From positions 174,366 through 238,365 of the forward strand of contig NZ_JBQKUP010000037.1 of the NCBI RefSeq assembly GCF_052156535.1: a DNA stretch of 64,000 nt, written 5' to 3'. Below are positions 1 to 8,411 of this stretch, one piece after another. This DNA is from Nitrospira_E sp052156535. Its GTDB lineage: Bacteria; Nitrospirota; Nitrospiria; Nitrospirales; UBA8639. The notes under the pieces are model-generated. The model was not told the origin of the DNA. It made no database searches and saw only the letters and a program-made list of their open reading frames with translations. Positions within the stretch are counted from its first letter, which is position 1, and each line of letters starts with the position of its first letter. The translations under genes were made by a program, and so were the position numbers.

Positions 1-261
1 AAGGGTCAGATACCGCAAGATATGTGAGGGCCGAAAAGAAAGAATCATGAGATAGGGTGTGTCCTTTGGTTCTGAATGAGCAAGATGAATTGTCAGAGGT
101 GGATTGTACTGAAGGACTCAGGGTCTTGCCAAACTGTCTGTTTCCCGTTGGGGTTATGAGGGAGGATCCTCTACGGAGAGTCTGTGTAAACATTGAAATA
201 GGTCCTATTTACACCCACATGCGGGTGATCTAAAGCCATTTGAAAAAAATCGAAAATATTC

Positions 262-364
262 AAAAAGGCTTATCCAGCAAGGCCGCAGCTCCTTGGTTTG
301 GCGGAACGTACGGAGGAGTACGAGAGCCAGGCCGAGGGGCGAGAACGCCGCTGGTGGCCTTTTT
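262..364. repeat. Imperfect palindromic intergenic repeat, possible bidirectional terminator
   Basis: The outer arms are AAAAAGGC at 262-269 and GCCTTTTT at 357-364, each followed inward by a CCAGC/GCTGG pair. Nested inner arms are CCTTGGTTTGGC pairing with GCCAGGCCGAGG through some G-T pairs, and CGTAC/GTACG in the middle. The right edge touches the stop codon of the radical SAM gene, so on the minus strand it could end that transcript. The layout resembles a dispersed intergenic repeat that I associate with Nitrospira genomes, which is recollection and not a search result. Bases 1-261 contain no convincing gene. Confidence 0.55.
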
Positions 365-1383
365 CAAAACTCCCACAGAGAGAGTTGCGTGGGTCCTGGC
401 CGTCGAAACGTAGCAGGAATAGGTGTGTCGGGAATATCCTGAAATCCAAGTTTCCTTGATGAAGTGTCGAATAGTTGCTCGATGACATTCCATGTTTTCC
501 CCTCCCCAACATGGCGTTTGAAAAACGTTCGATCCCCAACTTGTCCTCCTCGAACTTCTTTGAGGTGGGCGAGGATTTTCTGGATTCGATCGGGAAAATG
601 ATGCGTCATTCGTTCAATAAATACCTGTTCCACGTTATCGTTGAGACGCAGCAGGATATAGGCAGCATGTTGGGCTCCGGCATCGCGCGCTCGCGATAAA
701 ATCTGTGGAATGTCGTGTTCATTTAATCCGGGAATGACGGGGGCAATCGAGACCGCGGTTGAAATGCCGGCTTTGGACAACTGTTCTAAGGTCTCAAACC
801 GTTTTGTAATTGAGGGGGCTTGCGGTTCAACTTTCCGGGCAATGTCATCTGAGGCAAACGGAATACTCAAAAAGACGCGCACCCATGCTTTGTTTCGCAG
901 TTCTTGCAATACATCAATGTCTCGCACGATTAGGGCGGATTTGGAGATGAGTCCAACCGGATTATGAAATTCTGCACAGACTTGTAAACAGGATCTGGTC
1001 AGTTTGTAGGTGGCTTCCAGGGGTTGATAGGGATCGGTATTGCCGGAAAAGACAATCAATTCCCCTTGCCAGGATCGTTTGAGCAATGATTCCTGAAGTT
1101 TCGCAGGAGCATTGACCTTGACGACCAGCTTGGATTCAAAGTCCGTTCCGGATCCAAAACCCCAGTATTCGTGGGTGGGGCGGGCATAGCAATAGGCGCA
1201 GGCATGAAAGCACCCCCGATAGGGATTCACGCTCCATCGAAAGGGGAGGTCGGGGCTGGTATTGTGGCTGAGGATGGTCTTCACCGTTTCTTCGTAGATG
1301 TCCGGGGTCACGGGTGGAGGCGTCTCCAGGCGCTCGCGGACTTCCGGAGAAAAGGGATTTTTGGGATTGGAGATCGGTTTCAT
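364..1383 (-). CDS. PA0069/Rv2578c-type radical SAM protein
   Basis: This 339-residue protein carries the radical SAM iron-sulfur motif CFHACAYCYAR near residues 58-68, in the CxxxCxYC arrangement that binds the 4Fe-4S cluster and S-adenosylmethionine. The flanking NPYRGC and the following PTHEYWG match the spore-photoproduct-lyase-like PA0069/Rv2578c family, and the length fits. The family is widespread but its substrate is not established, so I give no reaction. The ATG at 1381-1383 is the natural start because the MKPISNP beginning leads directly into the family N-terminus. It stands alone between a palindromic repeat at its 3' end and a tRNA fragment upstream, with no operon partner visible. 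Confidence 0.85.
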   Translation of the reverse strand: MKPISNPKNPFSPEVRERLETPPPVTPDIYEETVKTILSHNTSPDLPFRWSVNPYRGCFHACAYCYARPTHEYWGFGSGTDFESKLVVKVNAPAKLQESLLKRSWQGELIVFSGNTDPYQPLEATYKLTRSCLQVCAEFHNPVGLISKSALIVRDIDVLQELRNKAWVRVFLSIPFASDDIARKVEPQAPSITKRFETLEQLSKAGISTAVSIAPVIPGLNEHDIPQILSRARDAGAQHAAYILLRLNDNVEQVFIERMTHHFPDRIQKILAHLKEVRGGQVGDRTFFKRHVGEGKTWNVIEQLFDTSSRKLGFQDIPDTPIPATFRRPGPTQLSLWEF

Positions 1384-1539
1384 GTCAAACTAAAAAATAC
1401 GCTGGGTCCTCTTTGTTCTCGCTAGGTAAAGAGGGTACCCTTTCACATCTGCTGGGTACCATTTGAACATTCTGGTAAAATATAAACATTCTATCAGGAT
1501 CGAAAATGAAAGCCATTGCTCGTAAAAACCAGGCTCGTT

Positions 1540-1580
1540 GCTCCCGTAGCTCAGTCGGATAAAACAGCATTTTCCGAAAC
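1540..1580 (+). pseudogene. Degenerate 5' half of a tRNA gene
   Basis: About 35 of 41 positions match the first 41 bases of the tRNA-Arg gene at 3012, including an unbroken CCCGTAGCTCAGTCGGATA. The acceptor strand, D arm and start of the anticodon arm are recognisable. The sequence then diverges, with no T arm or 3' acceptor strand, so it cannot be a functional tRNA. It is best read as a leftover of a duplicated or disrupted tRNA gene, probably linked to the decayed integrase at 2471-2980. The rest of 1384-1931 shows no gene that I can support. Confidence 0.7.
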
Positions 1581-1931
1581 ACTCAAAGGGGGATTGTCGA
1601 AGTAATTGAAAAAAACGGCAATCCCCTTTTCCCACCTGCATAAACACTGATTACTCTTCATGTTCCACTTCACCAACGTTCATCCTGCTTCACCCACAAT
1701 TGTCTCTCTTTCTAACATCTAATTAATACTTGATTCTGGGTATTAAGAATCTTGAGAGGGAATCCCCTTTTCCAGAAAACTCAGCCCCACTCCCACCCAA
1801 CGCCCCTCTATAAGTGGGTCTGTCAGCGGAAGATTCCCCATATCAAAATGGAAAGGCTTCTGAAGTTTGATTACCTGAAACTGGACAAATGGATTAGACA
1901 GTAAACAATAATGCCGATGCCCGGGAAGAAG

Positions 1932-2291
1932 TTAGGAAGAAACTGAATCGGGGGCAGGATGATGACTGATCGCTTCAGGAATGGACGAATAGATCGAAAT
2001 GAGGTCCGTCAAATGGAGAGATTCCATCGTATTGCGAACCATGGGGGACGGGGCCACGATACTGAGCCGCACCTGGTTGATTTGCAAAGCGTGGTACCAC
2101 GTAAAAAGGTTGCCTACTCCGCCCAGGTCCATTGTGGCCACTTTGGAAAGATTGAGGATGACGTGGCGGCAGGTTCCTTGTTGAGCCTCCTCAATAATTG
2201 CTTCAAGTCTCAAGGTTTGAAGGGAATCCAGGTGTCCAGAAAGAGTCAATACTCTAGTGGTAGGGTGTTTGGAACTATCGAAGTCCTGCAT
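1932..2291 (-). CDS. STAS-domain protein (anti-sigma factor antagonist-like)
   Basis: This 119-residue protein has the STAS layout: an N-terminal strand LTLSGHLDS near residues 15-24, then the VILNLSKVATMDLGGVGNL core around residues 44-62. In SpoIIAA-type antagonists the Ser or Thr of a D-S-S/T-G motif is phosphorylated. Here the equivalent position reads MDLGG, with no Ser or Thr, so classical partner-switching by phosphorylation is doubtful. No kinase, phosphatase or sigma factor is adjacent, so its partner is unknown. It is flanked by integration scars. An overlapping plus-strand frame of 161 codons exists but has no recognisable domain. ATG start; no strong ribosome-binding site is seen. 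Confidence 0.7.
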   Translation of the reverse strand: MQDFDSSKHPTTRVLTLSGHLDSLQTLRLEAIIEEAQQGTCRHVILNLSKVATMDLGGVGNLFTWYHALQINQVRLSIVAPSPMVRNTMESLHLTDLISIYSSIPEAISHHPAPDSVSS

Positions 2292-2470
2292 GAGAGGTTT
2301 ATCGGCAACAAAGAGAAGAGAGTGAAGAGTTTTTTGAGAAAAGACACCTCATGGATGGAAGCAGCGGGCATATTGGATATCGCCAAACTGGATGATTGCA
2401 TCAAACAACAAACCGTGATGCCGATATCTGAAATACGATCTTAACAATTGTCACTTGTCGACTAACAAAC

Positions 2471-2980
2471 TACTATGAGCAGGCTGGTCCTCGACTGAAA
2501 CCCATTCTCCTTATTACCTATCATCTGGGAATGCAGTTGGGAGAGATTTTCAATCTGACTTGGGAACAGGTTGATCTGCAAAGAAGATTTTTCACCTTGT
2601 CGGAGAGGGATATCAAAAACAGGGAGTCTTGCCTGATGCGGTTGATGGTCAATGTCCGACAAGCTCTGACAGATTTATTTAAGGTGAGGAGTCTATTAAG
2701 CAACTAAGGTATTTTTGTATAATGACCGGAGCCTGGGTTCGGTTAAAAGGAATTTAAGACTGCTTTAGAGGATGCCGGGATTTAGAACTTTCGATTTCAT
2801 GACCTGAGACGTTGTGCTGCTACGATTCTCAGGAGAGCAAGGGAAGTACGGTGACAGAAGATTGTGGGTCAGAAATCGGAAAAGATGTATAATCGGTACA
2901 ACAACGTAAACGAAGAGGATTTGCCGAAGGCATCTGCAAAACTTAACACGCAAATAACATCTGCAGTTTACCTTTCTTGA
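2471..2980 (+). pseudogene. Decayed tyrosine recombinase (integrase) remnant
   Basis: Two out-of-frame pieces reconstruct the C-terminal half of a tyrosine integrase. The first, from 2471 to a TAA near 2707, reads PILLITYHLGMQLGEIFNLTW, equivalent to the usual TGMRxGEIxxLxW box but with the catalytic Arg changed to Gln. The second, about 2789-2980, contains FHDLRRC, then an in-frame TGA, then IVGQKSEKMYNRYNNV with the catalytic Tyr. The coding direction is opposite to that of the living integrase at 3094, and the 3' end stops about 30 bases before the tRNA-Arg. This is a dead integrase from an earlier element. Confidence 0.75.
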
Positions 2981-3011
2981 AGGAAACTGTAACATGTTGT
3001 ATATAAAGGAT

Positions 3012-3088
3012 GCCCCCGTAGCTCAGTCGGATAGAGCAGCGGTTTCCTAAACCGCGGGCCGCACGTTCAATTCGTGTCGGGGGCACCA
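3012..3088 (+). tRNA. tRNA-Arg (anticodon CCT)
   Basis: It folds as a cloverleaf: acceptor GCCCCCG pairing with CGGGGGC, D stem GCTC/GAGC, anticodon stem GCGGT/ACCGC around loop TTCCTAA (anticodon CCT), a five-base variable loop, and T stem GCACG/CGTGT with loop TTCAATT. The discriminator is A at 3085 and CCA is encoded at 3086-3088. The gene's 3' part is the attachment site of the element to its right. Because the 41-bp core is exactly repeated at both ends, the tRNA stays intact after insertion. Confidence 0.95.
3044..3084 (+). other. Left attachment site (attL core)
   Basis: This 41-bp stretch from the anticodon loop to the last acceptor base of tRNA-Arg is repeated without mismatch at 12371-12411. 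The flanking bases differ on both sides (T before it here, A in the other copy; A after it here, C in the other), which fixes the limits of the repeat. Confidence 0.85.
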
Positions 3089-3093
3089 TCTTT

Positions 3094-4173
3094 TCAACAA
3101 CTTACGGCGATCTCTCCCTCCTTCTCCTTCCCCATTGTGCTCGAAATTGTGCTCAAGATGTTCAATTTGTCCTTAGCCTGAACCAGGTCTGCCTCACTCA
3201 CAATATTGTAGCGGTCGAAGACGGATCGGGTTCGATGGCCAGAAATATCCATAGCCACTCGTTCAGAAATGCCGGACCGGATGAGGTTTCGAACGCCTGT
3301 CCTTCGTAAGTCATGAAACAGTTTCTCTGGCATATGGGCCTTGTCACAGGCCTCTTTCCATGTTCTCTTGGGTATTCTCCGTAACCAGGTTCCCCTGTAA
3401 TGGCACACCCACGGGCAATAAGGGTATTTCAGGCGGGATTCTCGCCACCATTGCTTGAGACCATGGGTGACCTCATTAGCCAAGGGAATGATTCGTCCCT
3501 CTCCATTTTTGGTGGTACCGGGGTCTAATCGGATCCATCCCTTTTCGAGATCAACGTGATCCCATTGAAGACCAAGAATCTCTCCTGATCGCATTCCCGT
3601 CCAATAGGCAATGATGAAGGGAATTTTGAGGTAATCGGATAAACGGCCCCGGAGTAACTGATACTCTTCATGCGTAAAAAACCCGGTCCGAATATTGTTT
3701 TCCTTGAGTTTCGGGATGTGGGGGATGGTATATGGCTTTACGAGAGGTGGGGTTTGTTTGATTGCTAAATTAAACATGCGTTTGAGAGCGGCCAATTCAC
3801 GATTTATAGTGGCAGGGGCGGCTTTTTCCTGTTGTCGTCTTTCGATATATCTCGAAAGGTGAGGGCTCGTTATATCGTGGGCTCGAAACTTGGCAAAGGA
3901 TTCCTTGAGATGATTGACGAGTTGTTCGACTCGGGTGAGGGTTTTCCGGCCATTATTGCGGTAATCTTGGATCAGTAGGTTGGTCAGATCCTCAAACGTG
4001 GTTCGATCAGCCTGTAAATTTGGTAACCGGCCATCGACGACTTCACCTTCCCGTTTTTTTAAGAACGCCGTCGCAACTGATTTTTGAGGGGAACGGCTAC
4101 TTTCCCTAAACAATTGTCCCTGGTGGTAATATTGTATCCACCACGTGTGCCCTCTTTGGTAGACCCTTCCCAT
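3094..4173 (-). CDS. int: Tyrosine recombinase / site-specific integrase
   Basis: This 359-residue integrase should cut and rejoin DNA at the tRNA-Arg site. All catalytic elements are visible: Arg in TGMRSGEILGLQW near residue 195, HDLRRTGVR near 288, the second His in SGHRTRSVF near 313, and the Tyr nucleophile in FDRYNI near 320. The N-terminus (GRVYQRGHTWWIQYYHQGQ) resembles an arm-binding domain and is followed by a SAM-like core-binding region at about 60-165. The gene ends six bases from the tRNA CCA. The ATG at 4171-4173 has a GGGAG ribosome-binding site a few bases upstream. An excisionase-like gene lies directly upstream. Confidence 0.93.
   Translation of the reverse strand: MGRVYQRGHTWWIQYYHQGQLFRESSRSPQKSVATAFLKKREGEVVDGRLPNLQADRTTFEDLTNLLIQDYRNNGRKTLTRVEQLVNHLKESFAKFRAHDITSPHLSRYIERRQQEKAAPATINRELAALKRMFNLAIKQTPPLVKPYTIPHIPKLKENNIRTGFFTHEEYQLLRGRLSDYLKIPFIIAYWTGMRSGEILGLQWDHVDLEKGWIRLDPGTTKNGEGRIIPLANEVTHGLKQWWRESRLKYPYCPWVCHYRGTWLRRIPKRTWKEACDKAHMPEKLFHDLRRTGVRNLIRSGISERVAMDISGHRTRSVFDRYNIVSEADLVQAKDKLNILSTISSTMGKEKEGEIAVSC
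3135..3156. repeat. Paired TTGTGCTC repeats near the left end (candidate integrase arm sites)
   Basis: TTGTGCTCG at 3135-3143 and TTGTGCTCA at 3147-3155 are direct repeats whose starts are 12 bases apart, about 50 bases inside the left core. The same pair occurs in the same orientation near the right end at 12231-12250. The left copy lies inside the 3' end of the integrase coding sequence. Paired repeats on both sides of a core are what arm-type integrase sites look like, but binding is inferred. Confidence 0.4.
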
Positions 4174-4221
4174 GGTTCATCTCCCTGACTCCTTGATGGA
4201 TCGCTCCATTGAGTCCAAAAG

Positions 4222-4428
4222 TCAAGGCCCCTCCACCTTTTTGAGTCTGGAAATGTAGGCATCCAGGTCTTGCCGATCAATGAGAATCCGGCGATGAATT
4301 TTTATGGAAGGGAGTTCTCCCCGAAACCGGAGATTGCGAATCGTCCAATAGGAGATGCCAAGATACTGAGCGGCTTCCTGTTCTGATATCAATCGGGATT
4401 CCACAGGACTATAGCTGGGTTGTTTCAT
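4222..4428 (-). CDS. Excisionase-like helix-turn-helix protein
   Basis: This 68-residue protein has a MerR-like winged-helix segment: LISEQEAAQYLGISYWTIRN near residues 13-32, then a basic wing and IDRQDLDAYI. This is the HTH_17/AlpA excisionase profile. Such proteins bend att DNA to favour excision, or regulate integrase. It overlaps the 3' end of the serine recombinase gene by 20 bases and precedes the integrase by about 50 bases, so the three probably form one transcript. Ribosome-binding site GAGAGGG precedes the ATG. Confidence 0.75.
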   Translation of the reverse strand: MKQPSYSPVESRLISEQEAAQYLGISYWTIRNLRFRGELPSIKIHRRILIDRQDLDAYISRLKKVEGP

Positions 4429-5002
4429 GCTGGCCCTCTCGAAGACGACGGCGAATGGTGGACCGACTACACTTCAACTTTCGAGCGATGGCCGGAATAG
4501 ACAGGCCTTCCCGATGCAAAAAGACAATATAAGAAATATTTTTTGCGACGGGCGGTCGGCCTAACCGAAGCCCACGGGCTCTGGCTCGGTCTAATCCGGC
4601 CTTGACGCGATCGCGAATAATATCCCGTTCAAGTTGGGCCATCGCGCCGATAATGGTAAACATGGCGTGGCCAAATGGCGTGGAGGTATCGAATTGTTCC
4701 TGGAGCGAAATAAAATGGACATTCAAAGATCGGAAATTTTCTAATGCGGAGAGCAGATGTTTAACCGAACGGGCAAACCGATCAAACCGCCAGACCAGAA
4801 CCGCTTGAAACTGTCCATGCCAGGCGGTCTTATTCAGGCGATCTAAGCTGGGACGTTTTTCTTTTGCACCCGACACCCCATGATCAATAAATTCCTCCAC
4901 AATCGTGAATCCCCGCTGCTCGCAATGCTGCCGAAGGGCTTCTAGTTGAACCTCAGTATCTTGGCTCCCGGTACTTACACGTGCATATAAGGCCACTTGC
5001 AT
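4409..5002 (-). CDS. Serine recombinase (resolvase/invertase family)
   Basis: This 197-residue protein has the catalytic Ser at position 10 in YARVSTGSQDTEVQLEAL, the conserved HGVSGAKEKRPSLDRL segment, VWRFDRFARS, and the LERDIIRDRVKAGLDRARARG helix E. A C-terminal helix-turn-helix (SIPAIARKLKCSRSTIRR) lies near residues 166-182. The length and order are those of a complete Tn3/Hin-type small serine recombinase. Its role here is unclear: dimer resolution, inversion or regulation are all possible. The ATG overlaps the methyltransferase stop codon (ATGA), and AAGGAG lies about eight bases upstream, so translation is probably coupled. Confidence 0.9.
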   Translation of the reverse strand: MQVALYARVSTGSQDTEVQLEALRQHCEQRGFTIVEEFIDHGVSGAKEKRPSLDRLNKTAWHGQFQAVLVWRFDRFARSVKHLLSALENFRSLNVHFISLQEQFDTSTPFGHAMFTIIGAMAQLERDIIRDRVKAGLDRARARGLRLGRPPVAKNISYIVFLHREGLSIPAIARKLKCSRSTIRRRLREGQHETTQL

Positions 5003-5814
5003 CAGGTGTTCTCCTTTTGGAAGATCAACAAATATTCATGCAAGGTAGGAATAAAAGGGGTCGGGCCGTAACGAAAGAATTGCGCCCTGCGCTGATGGTC
5101 CCCTTCCTTAATAAGGACCACTTCGAGGCGCAAGAGATTCCATTGGATGATTTCGTTGTGTATGGAATAAAACTTCCCTTGTTTCCGGCCATCCCCGATA
5201 AGAAGGGCAAGATGTCCTCCTGGAGCGAGACAATCAATCAAACGGGTAAACGCGGCATGAAGGGCCAGCAAAAATTGGTTGATATTCTTAGCTGAAGAAA
5301 GATCGTTTGGATGAGTTGAATATTTGTGGCCGGGCCAATAAGGGGGATGCCAAAAGATCAAGTCAAAATCTCGGTTGGGGAGAGGAGAGCTGAGGAGATC
5401 AAATCCTAGTTGTAAATCTCCCCCGCAATAGTCCACCTCAAAATCAAAGCAGACATCTCCTGCGGTTCCCGATCCTTCCATAGGGTCGAATAGAGATTTT
5501 GGTTTTAAGTAATCCAATAAATCCACCACCAGATAACCGGGGCAGTTTCCAAAATAATTGGAAATTCCCCACGGCCCCCGCTCGGGGTAGCGCAGTACGG
5601 ACGTTAACCGAGGGCGGGATTGGAGATGCTGTCGGATCAGTGCCTGCCGGGTTTTGGCTTGGATGAGATGGTGCTCGAGGTCTCTTCTGGAGAATCCAAA
5701 CAGGGATTCGGCTTCTATCAGAGAATGGCCGGCTTCCACAAACCGTAGGGCTTGCCGAAGGTTTTCTTTCGGAGAAGTGTTCATAATTGGTTGATTCGGT
5801 TCCAGAGTATTCAT
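5002..5814 (-). CDS. Orphan DNA methyltransferase-like protein
   Basis: This 270-residue protein contains a SAM-binding FDPMEGSGTAGDVC near residues 108-121 (motif I of amino-methyltransferases) and a catalytic-type DLIFWHPPYWPG near 155-166, where the usual DPPY reads HPPY. PGGHLALLIGDGRKQGKFY near 217-235 resembles later motifs. Motif IV precedes no separate target-recognition domain, so specificity cannot be guessed. No restriction endonuclease is adjacent. The likely role is modifying element or host DNA, for example to protect the element on transfer, but the His at the first catalytic position leaves activity uncertain. An HTH-like N-terminus (SLIEAESLFGFSRRDLEHHL) is visible. Confidence 0.75.
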   Translation of the reverse strand: MNTLEPNQPIMNTSPKENLRQALRFVEAGHSLIEAESLFGFSRRDLEHHLIQAKTRQALIRQHLQSRPRLTSVLRYPERGPWGISNYFGNCPGYLVVDLLDYLKPKSLFDPMEGSGTAGDVCFDFEVDYCGGDLQLGFDLLSSPLPNRDFDLIFWHPPYWPGHKYSTHPNDLSSAKNINQFLLALHAAFTRLIDCLAPGGHLALLIGDGRKQGKFYSIHNEIIQWNLLRLEVVLIKEGDHQRRAQFFRYGPTPFIPTLHEYLLIFQKENT

Positions 5815-6046
5815 ACGCTTTTCTATTCCTTTCCTGGTCTGTATGGTCTATGTCCGGGTTACGCTGATTTCGGGTGTCACTATCCTTCCTAGATGTTTTT
5901 GGACACCCTCTGAGAGGGTTCCCTTGGATGTTTCTTTACCCTTCCACATGAGAAAGCTGAAAAGGCAGAAAATATGTTGTCGATGATTCCCTGTTTGTTT
6001 TCCTCAAGGGATTCAATGGGCTTTTTCGTCAACAACTTGATGACAT

Positions 6047-8407
6047 TCATTCCGGTCTTTCCGGAAAAAAATCCTGTTGATGGCACGGGTTAGAGGACAC
6101 GGAAACATTGCAATCATTTTGGGAAATTTTTTTTACTAATTGAATCCGGGTTTGGTCTCCTTCCCTCTTCCGTGATGAATGTATGCCATGCGCGGCCAGA
6201 CTTGGACGGATTTCCTTCATTCTTCGCCAGACCCAACGGATATCCTTTGGCCAGAGTGAACTTTTCGTATCTACTCCCACCTCTGGGGCCAGGGCATTGA
6301 GTCGTTCCAACAATTGTTGGGGTGAGCCGTTCCAGACCTCATCCGACTCCATCAATTTCACGAGCACTTGGGCGATAGGGCTGGCTTCAAGGGTCTCCTG
6401 TGTTTGCATCCGTTGATTCTGTGCCCAGGCATTTCGAAACCGTTCAGGGGGAAGATTGAGAGCAACGGTAATCGCTTCTCCCCATCGTGCAAAATCAGCC
6501 ATCCGGGGATACTGTCCAGGAGAAATGGTCTCCAGACACGCCATGGCATGGCTTAGGATCGTGAATAACGACCCCAGGTAGGCTGGGCGATGAAGAAAGA
6601 AATGGTCCCAGAATTCGGCTTCCGTCTGGCGGTGGGAATCCGGGATGCGCTCAAGGGAGAAAATAAGCGCCCGGTCTAATAAATCTGGTTTGTTGGCGAT
6701 GAGGTTAATGCCATTAAACCCCTGACATCGTCTGAAGCTATACAGAATATCTTCATCATCCGAGAAGAGTTCTCGTTTGGAAAAACCTTCCCCGGTGACA
6801 CACCGACACATGGCATCGCTCATCCATTCCGGGAGCTTCGTCAAATTATCTAGCCAAACCAACCAATGATGGCTGGCTAGTTGGATAAATTCTCGTAGGC
6901 TGTCCTGTGGACCCAGTATCGGGATGGCGCTGGGATCAACGAGTTCCCGAATTACTTTAAACAGCGTAGTCTTTCCGCTGCCTTGTTCCCCCTGAACGGC
7001 CAAAATGGGGTGTGGGATATCGGGAATGATCAATGTCACCAGATAGACAATGAAAAGCAAAGCAGTTGAGTCCATGGTTTCCGGATCCCTGGAAATATGG
7101 AGCGACGGCACCAAGTCGGCAATTGAACCGCCCAAAGTAGGAGGTACCTGAGGCCGTTGATGGGAATATCGATAAAATAAAATTGGAGGGTCGGGGACGA
7201 ATTCCCAATGTCCTGACCCAATGCGGACCGCTCCTTGCCCGAGGTCATACCAAATATCCCCCTGGAATCTGGCGACGCGATTCCAGAGGGTCCGTTGTTC
7301 ACCTTCATGAATGGCTCGGGCTTCCAAAATGGTGATGGTTCGTTCCATGGTGTCGGAGGAAGGGGCCGTTTTTTCAGTCTGCCAGATTTGATAGGCTAGC
7401 CAGCGACGAAATAAACGGCTCCGAAGTGGATGGGTTGCATGGTGATTCTGAGTTGGCAGGTGGGCAAAACCCGTATGAAACTGGTCATGAAAGAAAACGA
7501 TTCTGCGCTCCTCGATTAGTTGAAGAACACGAGAAAGCTGAGCATTACCAGATCCCCAATTCGATTTTTCGTTAGAAGATAAATGGCTAGAATCTGTGGA
7601 ATAGGGCGCTTTGGGAGAGTATCGGGAGATGCTTGATCCGATTTGTTTGACCTCTTGGTCTGATAATGGCGGAAGACATCGGGCCTGGTTTTCTTGGAGC
7701 AATGCCGCGACGATACTTTCCTTACTCATTCCCCGATGGCGCATCGCCCCCGCTAATCGCGTGAGGGAGGCATTGCGTTCTCCTTCCTTAATAATTTTTT
7801 GGGGAGCGTGAGGGGATGTTGCTGCTTGGTTTGCAGCGATTTGTTTTTCAGATAACGTCGAGCGAAAAATGTGCGGAAGGGGAGCTAAGGGGATATCGTC
7901 CGGATGCGAAGAAACCTCCCACTGGTATTCCCTGCCACTGGAATGAAGGCTTGGAGGAGCCACCACATAACCGCCATCAGCCCGGATATCGATCCCACGC
8001 CAACCAAGGAAATTCGTCGCATTTTTTAGATGGGTTTCCACATCCGGATATTGAAAGTACAGGTGACGTCCGCCACCACCGGTAAGCACTTCCACCGTTT
8101 CTGATAATTTGCCGTGTTGAGCTTCTAATTCGGTTAGATGGTCATCTCCCTCATGCCGGGGGTCGATATCGAGTACCACCAGGCCTGAAATTTTTCCGGT
8201 TCGAATTCCCACATTGGCATGAGGTTCTTGTGTCCACCATTGTTTGATGATGTTGATATCAGTGGTAGCATCGTGAAGCCCACGAGGAACAAGTTTTCCC
8301 AACGGAATTTTCCCTTGTGGGAGGAGAGGCAGAACGAGCCACCCTCGATTGGCATAGGATAAAGCAGATTTAAGAAGATGAGCCGGTGAAGAAGTAGGGG
8401 TGTTCAT
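6047..8407 (-). CDS. Bifunctional primase-polymerase / helicase-like replication protein
   Basis: This 786-residue protein starts with a Prim-Pol (AEP) domain at about residues 12-190, with acidic catalytic residues in VVLDIDPRHEGDD near 72-84 and GGGGRHLYF near 110. A PriCT-like helical segment (GERNASLTRLAGAMRHRGMS) follows near 213-232. A P-loop ATPase part near 470-620 has GEQGSGKTTLFK and a Walker B-like WLVWLDN. This order is typical of replication proteins of mobile elements, such as P4-like satellites. It should prime and unwind DNA of the excised circle. It starts four bases after the zinc-ribbon gene and is probably co-transcribed. About 230 bases without a clear gene separate it from the methyltransferase. 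Confidence 0.85.
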   Translation of the reverse strand: MNTPTSSPAHLLKSALSYANRGWLVLPLLPQGKIPLGKLVPRGLHDATTDINIIKQWWTQEPHANVGIRTGKISGLVVLDIDPRHEGDDHLTELEAQHGKLSETVEVLTGGGGRHLYFQYPDVETHLKNATNFLGWRGIDIRADGGYVVAPPSLHSSGREYQWEVSSHPDDIPLAPLPHIFRSTLSEKQIAANQAATSPHAPQKIIKEGERNASLTRLAGAMRHRGMSKESIVAALLQENQARCLPPLSDQEVKQIGSSISRYSPKAPYSTDSSHLSSNEKSNWGSGNAQLSRVLQLIEERRIVFFHDQFHTGFAHLPTQNHHATHPLRSRLFRRWLAYQIWQTEKTAPSSDTMERTITILEARAIHEGEQRTLWNRVARFQGDIWYDLGQGAVRIGSGHWEFVPDPPILFYRYSHQRPQVPPTLGGSIADLVPSLHISRDPETMDSTALLFIVYLVTLIIPDIPHPILAVQGEQGSGKTTLFKVIRELVDPSAIPILGPQDSLREFIQLASHHWLVWLDNLTKLPEWMSDAMCRCVTGEGFSKRELFSDDEDILYSFRRCQGFNGINLIANKPDLLDRALIFSLERIPDSHRQTEAEFWDHFFLHRPAYLGSLFTILSHAMACLETISPGQYPRMADFARWGEAITVALNLPPERFRNAWAQNQRMQTQETLEASPIAQVLVKLMESDEVWNGSPQQLLERLNALAPEVGVDTKSSLWPKDIRWVWRRMKEIRPSLAAHGIHSSRKREGDQTRIQLVKKISQNDCNVSVSSNPCHQQDFFPERPE

Positions 8408-8411
8408 GATA

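Noticed and set aside
1959..2444. Plus-strand frame of 161 codons across the STAS gene
   Set aside because: It is antisense to a recognisable STAS domain and has no domain of its own.
5889..6086. Small minus-strand gene of 65 codons after the primase gene
   Set aside because: It overlaps the primase end by 40 bases, would need a GTG start without a ribosome-binding site, and has no recognisable domain.
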